This document shows, in pieces, positions 49,470-58,689 of a stretch of DNA of 64,000 nt. The notes beneath the pieces are model-generated. The model saw only the letters and a program-made list of their open reading frames with translations, did no database searches and was not told where the DNA came from. The stretch is taken from contig NZ_JANHDL010000004.1 of assembly GCF_024494655.1 (NCBI RefSeq), forward strand, positions 124,001 through 188,000, in the 5' to 3' direction. The position numbers and the translations under genes were made by a program. This stretch comes from Halorubrum laminariae. GTDB lineage: Archaea; Halobacteriota; Halobacteria; Halobacteriales; Haloferacaceae. Every line of letters begins with the position of its first letter. Within the stretch, counting starts at the first letter, position 1.

Positions 49470-50441
49470 CTATTCAAGTTCCCCCTTCTCTTCTAAGGTA
49501 CTCATCACGGATTCATGGTGGTTTTTGTCGAGGTCTTCCTCGGTCGGGTCGGCCGGTTCCGAGTTCTCCCACGTGGCTTTTGCTCGGGGTATCGGACCTT
49601 CGGAAGCTGTGTGGCAGGCCAAACAGATCCAACGACCAGCCCGGTTGTTTCCAGCTTTTCGGCTTCTGATGCCGTCGAAGACGTGTTTTTGCGCCGACTC
49701 ACAGTGCGCGCAGTTGCGGAATCTGACTGGGTTGTCGCCAGTGTTGTAGCTCCGCTGAAAGAGGAGCGCGGGGACCACCCACTGTTCTTTTCCATTCTCC
49801 TCTACCCCAGAGAACATCGTGTCATCGGGTGAGTCCGGGTGGACTGGATCGCTGTTCTCGAGGAAAATGTAATCCTTTGAGGATAGAGTGGAAAACTGGC
49901 TGAAATCAATGTCGGCGTGAGAGGCGTTGGTCGAGTCTGCCTCCGCATCTAATTTGGAGATCGCCGACTCGAGGAGCGACTTCCCAGACGGGTCGTTGAC
50001 GGGAACAGCTTCGGGGAGGTGACCGCCCCAGCCAGATGTGATCGTGTCGGAGGGGCTATCCATGGTCTCGATGAGTTCAAAGCTACGCCCATCGCCAGGT
50101 ACACCAGTTCGCCGTTTGAACACCGCGGAGGCAAGAGCGAGTGCGTGTATCTTGCTATTAGCGGGGACGATGGCGAGCGCGACGTGGGAGTATTTCCACT
50201 GATGTCCAGCATCGCGCTTTTCTGCGGTGTTGGTGACCTCGTGGTCAACACACCGGGAGTCGGTCGGTGGGATAGAACACCCGCAGATTTCGCAAAATGA
50301 GGGGGCCTGCTCGTCTGATTGGTCTTCAAAATTGGAGGAGTGAGTATGTAATTCCCGTCCAGAAGACCGAGGCGTCCCGGCAGTACCGAGGTTTTCATCC
50401 TCGGGGAGGCGGTCGTCGTCGGGGTAATTGTCGTCGGTCAT
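49470..50441 (-). CDS. Protein with two zinc-binding modules, 323 aa
   Basis: After ~45 polar residues, a first Cys/His cluster (FCEICGCSIPPTDSRCVDHE, ~48-68) forms a putative zinc knuckle. A mixed domain follows (HVALAIVPANSKIHALALAS). The C-terminal third has a second cluster, CAHCESAQKHVFDGI and, ~12 residues later, WICLACHTASEGP. The second cluster recalls HNH or zinc-ribbon nucleases, but an HNH catalytic His pair is not clear, so I do not assign nuclease activity. No family is recognised with confidence. Confidence 0.7.
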   Translation of the reverse strand: MTDDNYPDDDRLPEDENLGTAGTPRSSGRELHTHSSNFEDQSDEQAPSFCEICGCSIPPTDSRCVDHEVTNTAEKRDAGHQWKYSHVALAIVPANSKIHALALASAVFKRRTGVPGDGRSFELIETMDSPSDTITSGWGGHLPEAVPVNDPSGKSLLESAISKLDAEADSTNASHADIDFSQFSTLSSKDYIFLENSDPVHPDSPDDTMFSGVEENGKEQWVVPALLFQRSYNTGDNPVRFRNCAHCESAQKHVFDGIRSRKAGNNRAGRWICLACHTASEGPIPRAKATWENSEPADPTEEDLDKNHHESVMSTLEEKGELE

Positions 50442-50533
50442 GGGTGAGATGAGTTGGTGAGAGTCCTTAAAGGTAAGCTAGAGTGTGTTTCGGGAGAACT
50501 GGTGAACCTAGTGTAGAGACTGTTCGAGCTGGG

Positions 50534-50950
50534 TTAGAAGAGACTCTGGTTAGCAGCGTTATCGCCGGAAAGGGTCTGCTGGTCTTCTTCGGCGTCGGCG
50601 AAGAGATTGGCTTGTTCACCTTCGCTACTGCGGGTTACCTCAGGGCGATCGTCACACAGGAGTCCCGTGGCTTCAGGGCGGTCAAGACGGCTCTCCCGTT
50701 CTCGCTTGTCGACGTCGACATCGAACTGATCGAGAGTGGTCGTGATCGCATCCTCTGCGGGCTCCAGTTCGCCACTATCGCCAAACGTCATCTGCTGTTC
50801 TGCGGCGATGTCGAACGCTTCCCGACCAGTCGTCGAGTCACTGTTGGCCGGGGAAGATTCGTCTCCACTATCGGTACCGTCTGCGGGTTCAGCGTGGTCT
50901 TCTGGCTGTACTCCACTGTCGCTCGGCGGTGTGCTAGTTCGGGTAGACAT
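50534..50950 (-). CDS. Disordered acidic protein with PIP-box-like motifs, 138 aa
   Basis: The sequence (MSTRTSTPPSDSGVQPEDHA...) is dominated by Asp, Glu, Ser and Thr, with no predicted fold. Short hydrophobic islands stand out: QQMTF, ANLFADAEEDQQTL and the terminal NQSLF. The end resembles the PCNA-interacting (PIP) Q-x-x-L/I-F pattern found at C-termini of archaeal replication proteins. A tether that brings the sliding clamp to plasmid factors is a plausible but unproven role. Confidence 0.6.
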   Translation of the reverse strand: MSTRTSTPPSDSGVQPEDHAEPADGTDSGDESSPANSDSTTGREAFDIAAEQQMTFGDSGELEPAEDAITTTLDQFDVDVDKRERESRLDRPEATGLLCDDRPEVTRSSEGEQANLFADAEEDQQTLSGDNAANQSLF

Positions 50951-51011
50951 GTTTGTTCACCTACTACTAAACCTTCAGCTAAACTCGGGGGTTAAAAATA
51001 TAAGCTGGATC

Positions 51012-51545
51012 TCAAGACAGAGCGATCAAAAACAGAACAGTACCGGCACTGACGGACCCGCAAAGCAGTAGCCCCCAGTTCCAGAGGCGCGAATCGGCCG
51101 TTGCCCAGCCGAGAGTGTACGGTTTGTTGGAGATGGGCCAATACGGATTGATCGTATAGTCGTAGGCCTCGGTTAGGATGTCACCGACGAGGTGGCTGAT
51201 GAATCCGAGCATGAAACCAAATGTCGCAAGGAGGAGGGTCGGTATGTCTGCTACGAGCCACGAGAGGAATTCTCCGTTGCCGATCGTGTTGAACTCCAGT
51301 ATCGAAACGAGCTGTGTGACGAGAGAGCCCATAGCCACACTGACGATGAGCGCGAACCAGATAGTGTGCGTGAATCCACGGTGGGTGAGGATCTTGAGTC
51401 GTTGGTCCATGTCGGGAACTCGGGCCGTCGTGAATGAGAATACGAGAGTGAGCACTCCCCAGTGAGGTCCGAAGAGGATCCCGAAGAGGAAGGCGAACGG
51501 TGCGGCAAACAAGAGTGCTAATCCGATGTGGCCGTTTTTATACAT
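51012..51545 (-). CDS. YdjM-like membrane-bound metal-dependent hydrolase, 177 aa
   Basis: Start at ATG 51545 (MYKNGHIGLALLFAAPFAFL); an upstream Met would add a polar 33-residue extension through likely promoter DNA. Conserved YdjM/YbcI-type residues are HIGLA near the start, PDMDQRL (~45), HRGFTHTIW (~57) and SHLVGDILTEA (~132), which supply the metal-binding His and Asp residues. Four or more membrane helices surround them. Family members act in membrane lipid or envelope metabolism; their substrates are poorly known. Confidence 0.8.
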   Translation of the reverse strand: MYKNGHIGLALLFAAPFAFLFGILFGPHWGVLTLVFSFTTARVPDMDQRLKILTHRGFTHTIWFALIVSVAMGSLVTQLVSILEFNTIGNGEFLSWLVADIPTLLLATFGFMLGFISHLVGDILTEAYDYTINPYWPISNKPYTLGWATADSRLWNWGLLLCGSVSAGTVLFLIALS

Positions 51546-51727
51546 TGTATCAAACCGCTCTGAGACGGTGTTAGACGCTGGTTCGCGTTCACTTGATAAA
51601 AGTCTACCCCGGTGGTGGCTTGTCGTTGTATGGGTGGCGTCCAATCCTGATCAACATGGTGGAGGGCCATCTTGGGGTTTATTTGACCGAAACCTAGATA
51701 GTTGCGGGTAGAGTCGGTTGGTTTAGA

Positions 51728-52633
51728 ATGGCGTATATCCGGGAAGTAGGTAGGTCGTTTCAACTGATGTTCACTCAACCGCGGGCGATCGGCCTTCACG
51801 TTGGTCTCCTCGGGGCTATTCTTATCGCAGTAGTGGTGAATCCGGTGGAGTCCGTCCCGCTCCTTGGATCTAATTGGATTGTCGGGGGGTATTCGCTGAT
51901 GGTGAGTGGGATGAGTGTGTTTCTCGCGATCGGCGTTGCCGCGTCGCTGAGTGGACATGGCAGCGGTGCGATTCCGCCATTTCTCTCACCGGCTTGGAGT
52001 GCTTTTATGATCGAGTCGGGCTACATATTGGCGATGTTGTTCGTCGTGCTTCCTCAGGTTCTGTGGGGAGGTAGTATTGTTTCGGGGCTACTGATGGTAA
52101 CAAGCGTATTGTCCGGGTGGGCAGATTTCTTGATGAGTGCTTTGGTCGCAGTTATTTTCCTTGTTGGTAGTTTCTTTTTGGGGGGTGGGATTTGGGCGTA
52201 CCCCAGAATAACCCGGTCGAGAGATGACATGCTTCATAGCAAGGTGATATGGCTAATGAAGGACTTTGACGAGTTTACTATCGAAGATGCTGGAGATATG
52301 GCTGAGGCCCTAGTCGTGTTTGAAACTATAGGGGATCATACTATCGAATATTGGTCTGACATCACCTACTTTGATGACGAGTGGAAGTGGGAGATTCCCC
52401 CGGAAGCTATCCGGGACTGTGTAACCGATCCGTTGTTCACGATGCCTCGATTGATTCTCCCCCTTTCGGTGGAGAGCCACCGACGGTGGAGGATTATTGG
52501 AGTCGCCTTGATCGGTGCCGGTGCCGTAATTCATACACTGCACGGTTCAGAGCAATATCTACCCATATTAGAGATACTACTGACCATATTCGTGTCGTAC
52601 GTCACGATGCAGTTTGCTTTTGGCTCGGATTAG
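51728..52633 (+). CDS. Polytopic membrane protein, 301 aa
   Basis: Four to five helices lie in the first ~160 residues (IGLHVGLLGAILIAVVVNPV, YSLMVSGMSVFLAIGVAASL, YILAMLFVVLPQVLWGGS, FLMSALVAVIFLVGSFFLGG). A ~90-residue cytoplasmic acidic part follows (DDMLHSKVIWLMKDFDEFTI), then two final helices (WRIIGVALIGAGAVIHTLHG and LEILLTIFVSYVTMQFAF). No family is recognised. The layout resembles a DUF4013-like membrane protein, but I am not sure. It is divergent from the YdjM-like gene. Confidence 0.7.
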   Translation: MAYIREVGRSFQLMFTQPRAIGLHVGLLGAILIAVVVNPVESVPLLGSNWIVGGYSLMVSGMSVFLAIGVAASLSGHGSGAIPPFLSPAWSAFMIESGYILAMLFVVLPQVLWGGSIVSGLLMVTSVLSGWADFLMSALVAVIFLVGSFFLGGGIWAYPRITRSRDDMLHSKVIWLMKDFDEFTIEDAGDMAEALVVFETIGDHTIEYWSDITYFDDEWKWEIPPEAIRDCVTDPLFTMPRLILPLSVESHRRWRIIGVALIGAGAVIHTLHGSEQYLPILEILLTIFVSYVTMQFAFGSD

Positions 52634-52726
52634 CGGGTGTTGGATGGTGCTGTAACCCAGCAGGCACCACATCGGGTGGGTGAAGTTGACCAGAAACTAT
52701 TCTACAGATGAAAGCTATGGGTGTGT

Positions 52727-53353
52727 ATGGTCGATTGCGACTACTGTGAGGAGACTGTCGATTGTGGCGACAGCCACGATCAGGAGTTTCTCACGCACTT
52801 GGCGGAGGAGCATTTTGATGAGCTTGGCGCGGTTGACAAGCGATTAGTAGAAAATGTCTGGGAAGGCAACGTGGGCAAACTCGAAGATGACAAGGAGCTC
52901 AAGCCGGCGATCGTCGCGGGGATTTTCGCAGGTGGGTTCGCGCTTGTCATCGGTGTGTTCGCAGTCCAGATGCTAGGTATCGGGACTGCTGATGCGACAC
53001 CGGCGGATACGACTGGAGATTGGGTGTACGAACAAGGCGAAATGGAGATCACCGTCGACGGCGAGCAAGTGGACGCGGCTGAGTTCGCAGACGGTGAAGC
53101 GTTCTACGTTGCTGAGGGGAGTTCGATGTGGCACATGAACGTCCCGACAGAAGACCGTCTGCGGATTGCCGAAGGGCTCGAAGAACTGGGCGTGGTCACC
53201 GTCGATGGTGGGTCGGTGTTAGTTACTGAAGCGGTCACGGATGATACGGCGAATGCGGATATCACCGTTCATGTCAACGGCGAGGTCGCGGAGTTGGGAG
53301 ATCTTGTTCAAGATGGCGACCGGATCGAAGTCGCAATCGAGTCCGAGAACTAG
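52727..53353 (+). CDS. C2H2 zinc-finger membrane protein, 208 aa
   Basis: From ATG 52727 (MVDCDYCEETVDCGDSHDQE), residues 4-30 form a C-x2-C...H-x3-4-H zinc finger (CDYC, then HLAEEH). A helical linker leads to one membrane helix (IVAGIFAGGFALVIGVFAVQ, ~60-80) and an exported domain. There, beta-strand pairs (EMEITVDGEQVDAAEFADGE and ADITVHVNGEVAELGDLVQD) repeat in two halves. A cytoplasmic zinc finger joined to an external beta domain suggests transmembrane sensing; this is inference. A GTG two codons upstream is an alternative start. Confidence 0.7.
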   Translation: MVDCDYCEETVDCGDSHDQEFLTHLAEEHFDELGAVDKRLVENVWEGNVGKLEDDKELKPAIVAGIFAGGFALVIGVFAVQMLGIGTADATPADTTGDWVYEQGEMEITVDGEQVDAAEFADGEAFYVAEGSSMWHMNVPTEDRLRIAEGLEELGVVTVDGGSVLVTEAVTDDTANADITVHVNGEVAELGDLVQDGDRIEVAIESEN

Positions 53354-53414
53354 AGACCCCACACTTGGCGGTTGAGGTTCGCCTGTTCTAAAAAGGTAGA
53401 TGAGAGATGCTAGT

Positions 53415-56400
53415 TTAGCACTCTGACCAGCCGCAGGACTCGCACGTCTTGCAGCCTTCGGAGTAGTAGAGGCTCATCCCGCCGCACTCGGTACACTCGG
53501 GGGACTCGCCGGCCGCGATGAGTTCCTGAGTGGCGTCTTTACTGACGCCCTCTGTTCCGGCCGCTGGTTCCTCTGTGACGGGGCTCCCACCGTCCGTCTT
53601 CTCTGACGGTGTGGTGTCAACAGCGTCCGCGTCGGGGCTGTTGTCCACGTCTGAGAGGTTCTGCTGTTTGGGGGTGTTCCGGTCGATGTCTCCCGTGAGC
53701 GCCCGGTGGAGCGCAGTGCCGATTGCGTCCGGAATCGACTGGATCTGCTCGCTTTTGTCCCACGCGATTTTTGGACTTCGGGTTCCGCGGAGTTCGTCGA
53801 CGATTTCCTCGGGGTCGACGCCCGAGCGGAGCGCCGTCGAGATGACCTTCGCGAGTGCCTCCGTGAAGGAGTTGGTGTAGCCACCGGAGTGGCCGATGTT
53901 CGCGAACAGCTCGAACGGCCGGCCGTTCTCGTCCTCGTTGATGGTGACGTACACCTTCCCGTATCCCGTTTCGATCCGTTGGGTGACGCCCGCGAGAGAG
54001 TCGGGGCGCGGGCTCCGATGACTGTAGTCGATGCGGGGCTGTTCGCTCGCCTCGAGGATGTTTGCGATCTCCGTGTCGACCGCCTGTTGGACATCCTCGT
54101 TCTTGAGGAACGCTTCGATGCCGCCGAACACGTCGCTGATCTGCTCGACGAGGGTTTCGGCCGCTTCTGTTTCGTCTGCGAACTCGGCGTTTTTCGCGCG
54201 GGTCGTGAGGACCTGCTTCGAGCGAGTGCCGTCGCGGTAGACGGTGACGCCCTTTCCACCGTGGTCGTAGATGTAGCGGTACACTTCCTCCATGTCGGCC
54301 GCGCTTGCGTCGTTGGGGAAGTTACACGTCTTCGAGATCGCCGAGTCGACGCCCTCTTGGCAGGCACACTGGACCGCCGCGTGTTCGATTCCCGTGAGGT
54401 CGCCCGTGACGACGAACAGTTCGCCGATTGCGTCGGGGACGCTGTCGAGGCCGTCCACGCCATCGAACTCGTTGTTCGCCATCTGCTCTTGCGCTTCACG
54501 CTTGACAGAATCGACGTCGATGTCGTTTTCCTCCAAGGTCCGGAGGAAGTAGTCGTCGAACTCGACGAGCATCTCGTCGCCCTGGACGTCGTCGGAGACG
54601 TTCTTGTAGAACGCGACGTTGTAGATGGGTTCACAGCCGCCGGTCGTGTTCCCGATCATCGAGGTCGTGCCCGTGGGCGCGATCGTCGTCGTGTTGTGGT
54701 TACGGATGGGGAAGCCATCCTCCCACTCGTCGGCGTCGAGGCCGGTGTGGTGTTCGAACCACTCACGGTATTCCGTGGGGTTCGCGTACTTCGAGTCGCT
54801 CCAGTCGTTGAACACGCCTCGTTCCTCTGCGAGCTGGTGAGACGCCTGCTTCGACTCGTGGTTGATGTGGGTCATCAGCTGACGGGCGACCTCGTTACCC
54901 TCGTCGGACCCGTATCGAATTCCGAGTTGGATGTAGAGTTGGGCGAGTCCCATGATGCCCAGACCGATCTTCCGCATGTCGCGGACGGTCTCTTCGATCT
55001 TCTCGACCGGGAAGTCCGACATCGTGACGACGTTCTCGAGGAACCGAGTACCGTAGTCGATCCGCTCGTCGAACTCTTCGTAGTCGATGGCTTCGTTGAG
55101 GAACGCACCGACAGCCACCTCGTGAGAGTCGTAGTCGGCTGCGTTCTCTGCGGACCACACACGCCAGTCGGGCGCGTTGAGGTCTGCGATCGTCGAGAGG
55201 TTGATGTGCCCGAGGTTACACGACTCGTACTCCTCAAGCGGCTGTTCGCCGCAATTGTGGACGTTGAGTCCCTCTTCGCCGGATACGCTGGCGAAGAAGT
55301 TGTGGGTGCCTTCGACGGTGAGGTCGTAGACATCGGCCGTCCCGTCGAGGGTGACACTCTCGACAGTCTTCGCGACGGTTTCGTACTCCGCTCCCTGCTG
55401 GGTGGCGAGGGGCTTCGACAGAGAGACGATTGCGTCTCCTGCCGAGAGGTCCTCTGCTTTGACCCACTTCCCGTCGGCACTCCGCAGTTCGTGATCCGGG
55501 GTGACGCGGATGGCCGTTCCAGATTCGGTTGCGACCTTGACGATGTCGGCGTCTGTCTTGGTCTGGAACGCTCTCGCAGATCGGGTGACGACTTCTCGGT
55601 TGTTTCGCGATAAGACATCAACCCGACCGCCCGCCTCTGCCAACTCGCCGATGGTGGCGGTCTCGCCGTCCGCCAGTTCGACTTTCATCTCTCCGGTCAG
55701 GCAGGGGTTCGTCGCGAGGATGCGGTGGTCCGGGTGTTCTTCGACATCAAACGAGTGTTCCTTGTTCACTCGCTCAAGGTAGATGACGCCCGGCTCGCCG
55801 TTCTCGTGAGCGCCCTCGATCATGTCGTCCCACAGTTCCTGTGCGGGGATGGAGAGGACCTCTCCGGCTTCTACGTGCTCGCCGAGGCCGAACATCTCGT
55901 AGAGTTCCTTCGTTTCGGGAGTCGCGACGTGCGGCTCCTCGGTTCGGGGGTTGGTGAAGGCGAATTCCTCGCCCGCCTCTAGAGCCTCCATGAAGTCGTC
56001 GGTGATGCCGACGCTGATGTTGAAGTTCGAGAGGTGGCCCTCGACCGCGTTCCGGAGGTGTTCCGGCACACGGCCTTCGTCGTCGATGAGTTCGCGAGCT
56101 TCACCAAGTGCGTCCTTGAAGGAGTTGTGGGTGAAGTCGTCGGGATCGTTCAGCCGCAGCGAGTGGGCGAGTGAGACGTCCTTGTTCTTCGCGTGGATGA
56201 ACTGGATGACATCCGGGTGGGAGATTCGCATGACGCCCATCTGTGCGCCACGGCGAGCTCCACCCTGCGCGATTGTCTCGCAGAGTTGGTCGTACGTTCG
56301 CATGAACGTAATCGGCCCGGAGGCGATCCCGCCGGTCGAACCGACGGCGTCGCCGTATGGGCGGAGTTTCCAGAACGCATACCCCTGACCACCACCGCTC

Positions 56401-56990
56401 TGGAAGACCTCTGCGGCCTCCTTTGCGGTGTGGTGGATGTCGGAGATGTCGTCGCCGGGGCTGTTGACGAAGCACGCAGAGAGTTGCTGGAGTTCGTCTC
56501 CGGCATTCATCAGCGTGGGCGAGTTCGGCATGAACGACAGCTCTTCCATCTTCTCCTGGAAGGCAGTCGCTTTCGACTCGACGTGATTGCGAAGTTCATC
56601 CGGGAGCTCGGGGACGACCGTGTCGTAGGCGAACTTGTTGACGTTGTAGACGCTTAGGAGCGTCTCGGCGTCGTCAGTGGCCTTGGTCCCCTTACCGAAG
56701 ACCTCTGCGGCGAGTTCGTCACGTCGCGGGTGGTCCGGCTTGATCTGGTCGGGCGTGACAGTCACGTCGACGCCGAGGTTGTCGGCCTCGAAGACTGCCT
56801 CTGCGAGAGCGACGTTGCGCGCGACTCGCTCGAACAGTTCTTCAGGTGCCTCAACAGCCTCGCCCTCGGCGTTCTTCCGAAGATACCGAGCGGGCAGGAT
56901 GTTGTAGTAGGCGTTGTCTGTGAGCGTTTCAGCTAGTGTATCGGCTTCTTCCCGCTTGATCGGGAGGTCTGGTGAGTCAGACGTGTTCAT
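53415..56990 (-). CDS. nrdJ: Adenosylcobalamin-dependent ribonucleotide reductase (class II) with intein
   Basis: Start at ATG 56990 (MNTSDSPDLPIKREEADTLA); a longer frame crosses the promoter. The catalytic core has NAGDELQQLSACFVNSP, GGGQGYAFWKLRPYGD, AQGGARRGAQMGVM and TTIAPTGTTSMIGNTTGGCEP, as in class II NrdJ enzymes that reduce ribonucleotides using B12. A C-terminal Cys-rich end (CTECGG ... CKTCESCGWSEC) is the zinc/thiol-transfer region. Residues 430-579 are an intein inserted before the conserved CGEQPLEEYESCNLGHINL segment. Without it the length is ~1,041, usual for the family. It supplies dNTPs for element replication; a palindrome at the promoter suggests regulation. Confidence 0.92.
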   Translation of the reverse strand: MNTSDSPDLPIKREEADTLAETLTDNAYYNILPARYLRKNAEGEAVEAPEELFERVARNVALAEAVFEADNLGVDVTVTPDQIKPDHPRRDELAAEVFGKGTKATDDAETLLSVYNVNKFAYDTVVPELPDELRNHVESKATAFQEKMEELSFMPNSPTLMNAGDELQQLSACFVNSPGDDISDIHHTAKEAAEVFQSGGGQGYAFWKLRPYGDAVGSTGGIASGPITFMRTYDQLCETIAQGGARRGAQMGVMRISHPDVIQFIHAKNKDVSLAHSLRLNDPDDFTHNSFKDALGEARELIDDEGRVPEHLRNAVEGHLSNFNISVGITDDFMEALEAGEEFAFTNPRTEEPHVATPETKELYEMFGLGEHVEAGEVLSIPAQELWDDMIEGAHENGEPGVIYLERVNKEHSFDVEEHPDHRILATNPCLTGEMKVELADGETATIGELAEAGGRVDVLSRNNREVVTRSARAFQTKTDADIVKVATESGTAIRVTPDHELRSADGKWVKAEDLSAGDAIVSLSKPLATQQGAEYETVAKTVESVTLDGTADVYDLTVEGTHNFFASVSGEEGLNVHNCGEQPLEEYESCNLGHINLSTIADLNAPDWRVWSAENAADYDSHEVAVGAFLNEAIDYEEFDERIDYGTRFLENVVTMSDFPVEKIEETVRDMRKIGLGIMGLAQLYIQLGIRYGSDEGNEVARQLMTHINHESKQASHQLAEERGVFNDWSDSKYANPTEYREWFEHHTGLDADEWEDGFPIRNHNTTTIAPTGTTSMIGNTTGGCEPIYNVAFYKNVSDDVQGDEMLVEFDDYFLRTLEENDIDVDSVKREAQEQMANNEFDGVDGLDSVPDAIGELFVVTGDLTGIEHAAVQCACQEGVDSAISKTCNFPNDASAADMEEVYRYIYDHGGKGVTVYRDGTRSKQVLTTRAKNAEFADETEAAETLVEQISDVFGGIEAFLKNEDVQQAVDTEIANILEASEQPRIDYSHRSPRPDSLAGVTQRIETGYGKVYVTINEDENGRPFELFANIGHSGGYTNSFTEALAKVISTALRSGVDPEEIVDELRGTRSPKIAWDKSEQIQSIPDAIGTALHRALTGDIDRNTPKQQNLSDVDNSPDADAVDTTPSEKTDGGSPVTEEPAAGTEGVSKDATQELIAAGESPECTECGGMSLYYSEGCKTCESCGWSEC
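55254..55703 (-). other. Mini-intein in ribonucleotide reductase, 150 aa
   Basis: The insert starts with Cys (CLTGEMKVELADGETATIGE) and ends in His-Asn (THNFFASVSGEEGLNVHN), followed by Cys of the host protein. Block B is TPDHELRSADG. It lacks the homing endonuclease domain, so it can splice but probably cannot spread by itself. The insertion site lies beside an active-site region, as is usual for inteins. Confidence 0.9.
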
Positions 56991-57010
56991 GGGCAATCTG
57001 TGGCGGTTGA

Positions 57011-57031
57011 CGTAGGTGAGCGTCACCTACG
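57011..57031 (-). promoter_or_regulatory. Palindromic operator of ribonucleotide reductase gene
   Basis: CGTAGGTGA-GCG-TCACCTACG is a perfect 9-bp inverted repeat. It lies ~17-37 nt downstream of a TATA box (CCTATATGG, ~57048-57056), so it covers the expected transcription start. It does not resemble the bacterial NrdR box. Confidence 0.65.
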
Positions 57032-57056
57032 GAGGCTGGTCGGTTCCAGCCATATA

Positions 57057-57339
57057 GGTTGGTTGTCTGTGTTTTCATAGTTCGTAGCCGTTGGGGCCTC
57101 ACCCTACAGATTACTCCGAAGCAATCAGTGGAGATTTGGCTTGGTACATAGGCTATCATCGAGTCATTCTCGCGGAGTGGTTGTATCACTTGTGGTTAAG
57201 TGTCTAGTTAAATCACTAATCAACTCACTTTACCATCGTTGTATAAAAATTACCTGTGCTGTCATTTCAAATCATTTTACGTTCGTTTGATTTCTCCGGA
57301 GTCTATTTATATTCTCAATGAAAAGCAAAAGTTAGAACG
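57057..57339. promoter_or_regulatory. AT-rich divergent promoter region
   Basis: No gene. A TATA element (CTATTTATATTC, ~57303-57313) lies 27-35 nt before the ATG at 57340 and should drive that gene leaderlessly. Confidence 0.5.
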
Positions 57340-57873
57340 ATGGAGAATAGGTATGGACCTGGAAGTGAACCGGATCTACATGAGAATGTAGTCTCGTATT
57401 CTCGCCCACCTGTGGTATCTGCCCATTTTATTCCGGCGCGTAGCGTTACACCGCCGTTGTCGATGTGGCTACAGATGTTCGAAATACGGGGTCGTGTTTT
57501 CGGCCAGATATTCACACAGCGGAAGATGAGAGAGTTCGACGAATTGCCCCAGATGACGAACGTGGGATCAACTTCGTTGGAACTGGAATACGAATCGCGA
57601 GATTACCACGATCCGCTACAGTGCTTAGTTGAGAGCATCGACGCGCTGGAAGCCGTGGTGGACCGAAAAAAGGCAGAATCGCCTGTTCTGGAGAGTGTCG
57701 AAATCCAGGACAAAAACTACGCTGAGTGTGGCTCGGATCTTGTCCAGATGTTCGGGACGCCGTTTTCAGACATCCTTGGAGTCCTCTCACGGTCAGATAT
57801 TCTGGTCAGCGGGTCAGATTTCGACAATCGCGATCGCGATGGTGGGTCGGGCCACATGCCGGGCGACCTGTAG
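57340..57873 (+). CDS. Hypothetical protein, 177 aa
   Basis: A soluble protein (MENRYGPGSEPDLHENVVSY...). It has a beta-rich N-terminal half (PVVSAHFIPARSVTPPLSMW), a helical centre (PLQCLVESIDALEAVVDRKK) and a C-terminal part with GTPFSDILGVLSRSDILVSG. No membrane helix or recognised domain. Its gene is AT-richer near the start and has a good leaderless promoter. It converges on the presenilin-like gene, the two stops being ~22 bp apart. Confidence 0.7.
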   Translation: MENRYGPGSEPDLHENVVSYSRPPVVSAHFIPARSVTPPLSMWLQMFEIRGRVFGQIFTQRKMREFDELPQMTNVGSTSLELEYESRDYHDPLQCLVESIDALEAVVDRKKAESPVLESVEIQDKNYAECGSDLVQMFGTPFSDILGVLSRSDILVSGSDFDNRDRDGGSGHMPGDL

Positions 57874-57895
57874 GCGTTTAGCCCTCCGTGAATTT

Positions 57896-58648
57896 CTAGA
57901 AGACGAGAGTTTCAACGAGCAGGCCGACTCCGAATCCGATCAGTGCGCCGGGGACGGAGACGATGAGCGCGGCGATCGCCTTCGGAAGTTCCGCCCACAT
58001 GAGAAGCCCGAGGCCAATGATGCCGCCGAGGGCGGTTGTGAACTGCGGGAGGGTGATCGATAGTGCGCCAAACTGAGCGGCAGCACCGTACGCCCCGGCG
58101 CTAACTGCGAGCGCGCCCGGAAGGAATCCATCGCCGATCCCCAGCATCGAGATGCCATGATCCGAACCGTGGAGACCTTCTAATCCCTCCTCAGAGACAA
58201 TCTCTCGGAACTTCTCGAACGAGAAGGTCTTGGAGTGAGGCACGAGGATAAAGATCGGAATCCCGTATGAGATCATCTTCGCGGCCATTGATTGCATCTG
58301 GCCACCCTTCACACCGATCAGATCGTACACCAGCATCCCGAGAAGAAAGAGGATGAGGAGTGTAGCTGGGAGCTTCGTCCCGAACGAATAGCCGGCGTAG
58401 ATCATCAAATAGACACTGAAAATGTTGAAGATGGTCCACGTGGGGATGGCTGCTGGCCACCCGGTTCGAACCATCGCGATGGCGACCAACGCGACGATCG
58501 GGAAGAACGTCACAACCGGTTCAAGATACTCCGTTAGAAGCGTGGGGGTGAAAATCGCGATACTGATGAGGGAGACGAAGAGCGTGCGACGTCCACCGGG
58601 TGTGTAAAGCGAATATGAGTGGCTCTGGATCGTGCTCGATTCGGCCAT
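57896..58648 (-). CDS. Presenilin/SPP-type intramembrane aspartyl protease, 250 aa
   Basis: Seven to nine membrane helices fill the protein. The two catalytic Asp motifs are visible: LVYDLIGVKGG (YD, ~109) in one helix and MLGIGDGFLPGAL (GxGD, ~172) in the next core helix. A LPKAIAALI segment near the C-terminus stands where presenilins have PAL. Archaeal members (formerly DUF1119) cut membrane proteins within the bilayer. The neighbour at 58690 is a predicted M50-type membrane metalloprotease in the same orientation, so the two may work in one regulated-proteolysis pathway. The substrate is unknown. Confidence 0.85.
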   Translation of the reverse strand: MAESSTIQSHSYSLYTPGGRRTLFVSLISIAIFTPTLLTEYLEPVVTFFPIVALVAIAMVRTGWPAAIPTWTIFNIFSVYLMIYAGYSFGTKLPATLLILFLLGMLVYDLIGVKGGQMQSMAAKMISYGIPIFILVPHSKTFSFEKFREIVSEEGLEGLHGSDHGISMLGIGDGFLPGALAVSAGAYGAAAQFGALSITLPQFTTALGGIIGLGLLMWAELPKAIAALIVSVPGALIGFGVGLLVETLVF

Positions 58649-58689
58649 TGTGGTCTCTGCTTCACAACGAGGTGTTATGAAACTGGCTC

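Noticed and set aside
49470-50441. HNH endonuclease assignment
   Set aside because: Two zinc clusters are present but the catalytic His pair of an HNH motif is not clear, so I kept it as a zinc-binding protein of unknown function.
53706-55613. 635-codon plus-strand frame
   Set aside because: It lies entirely antisense to the ribonucleotide reductase gene and its intein and has no domain of its own.
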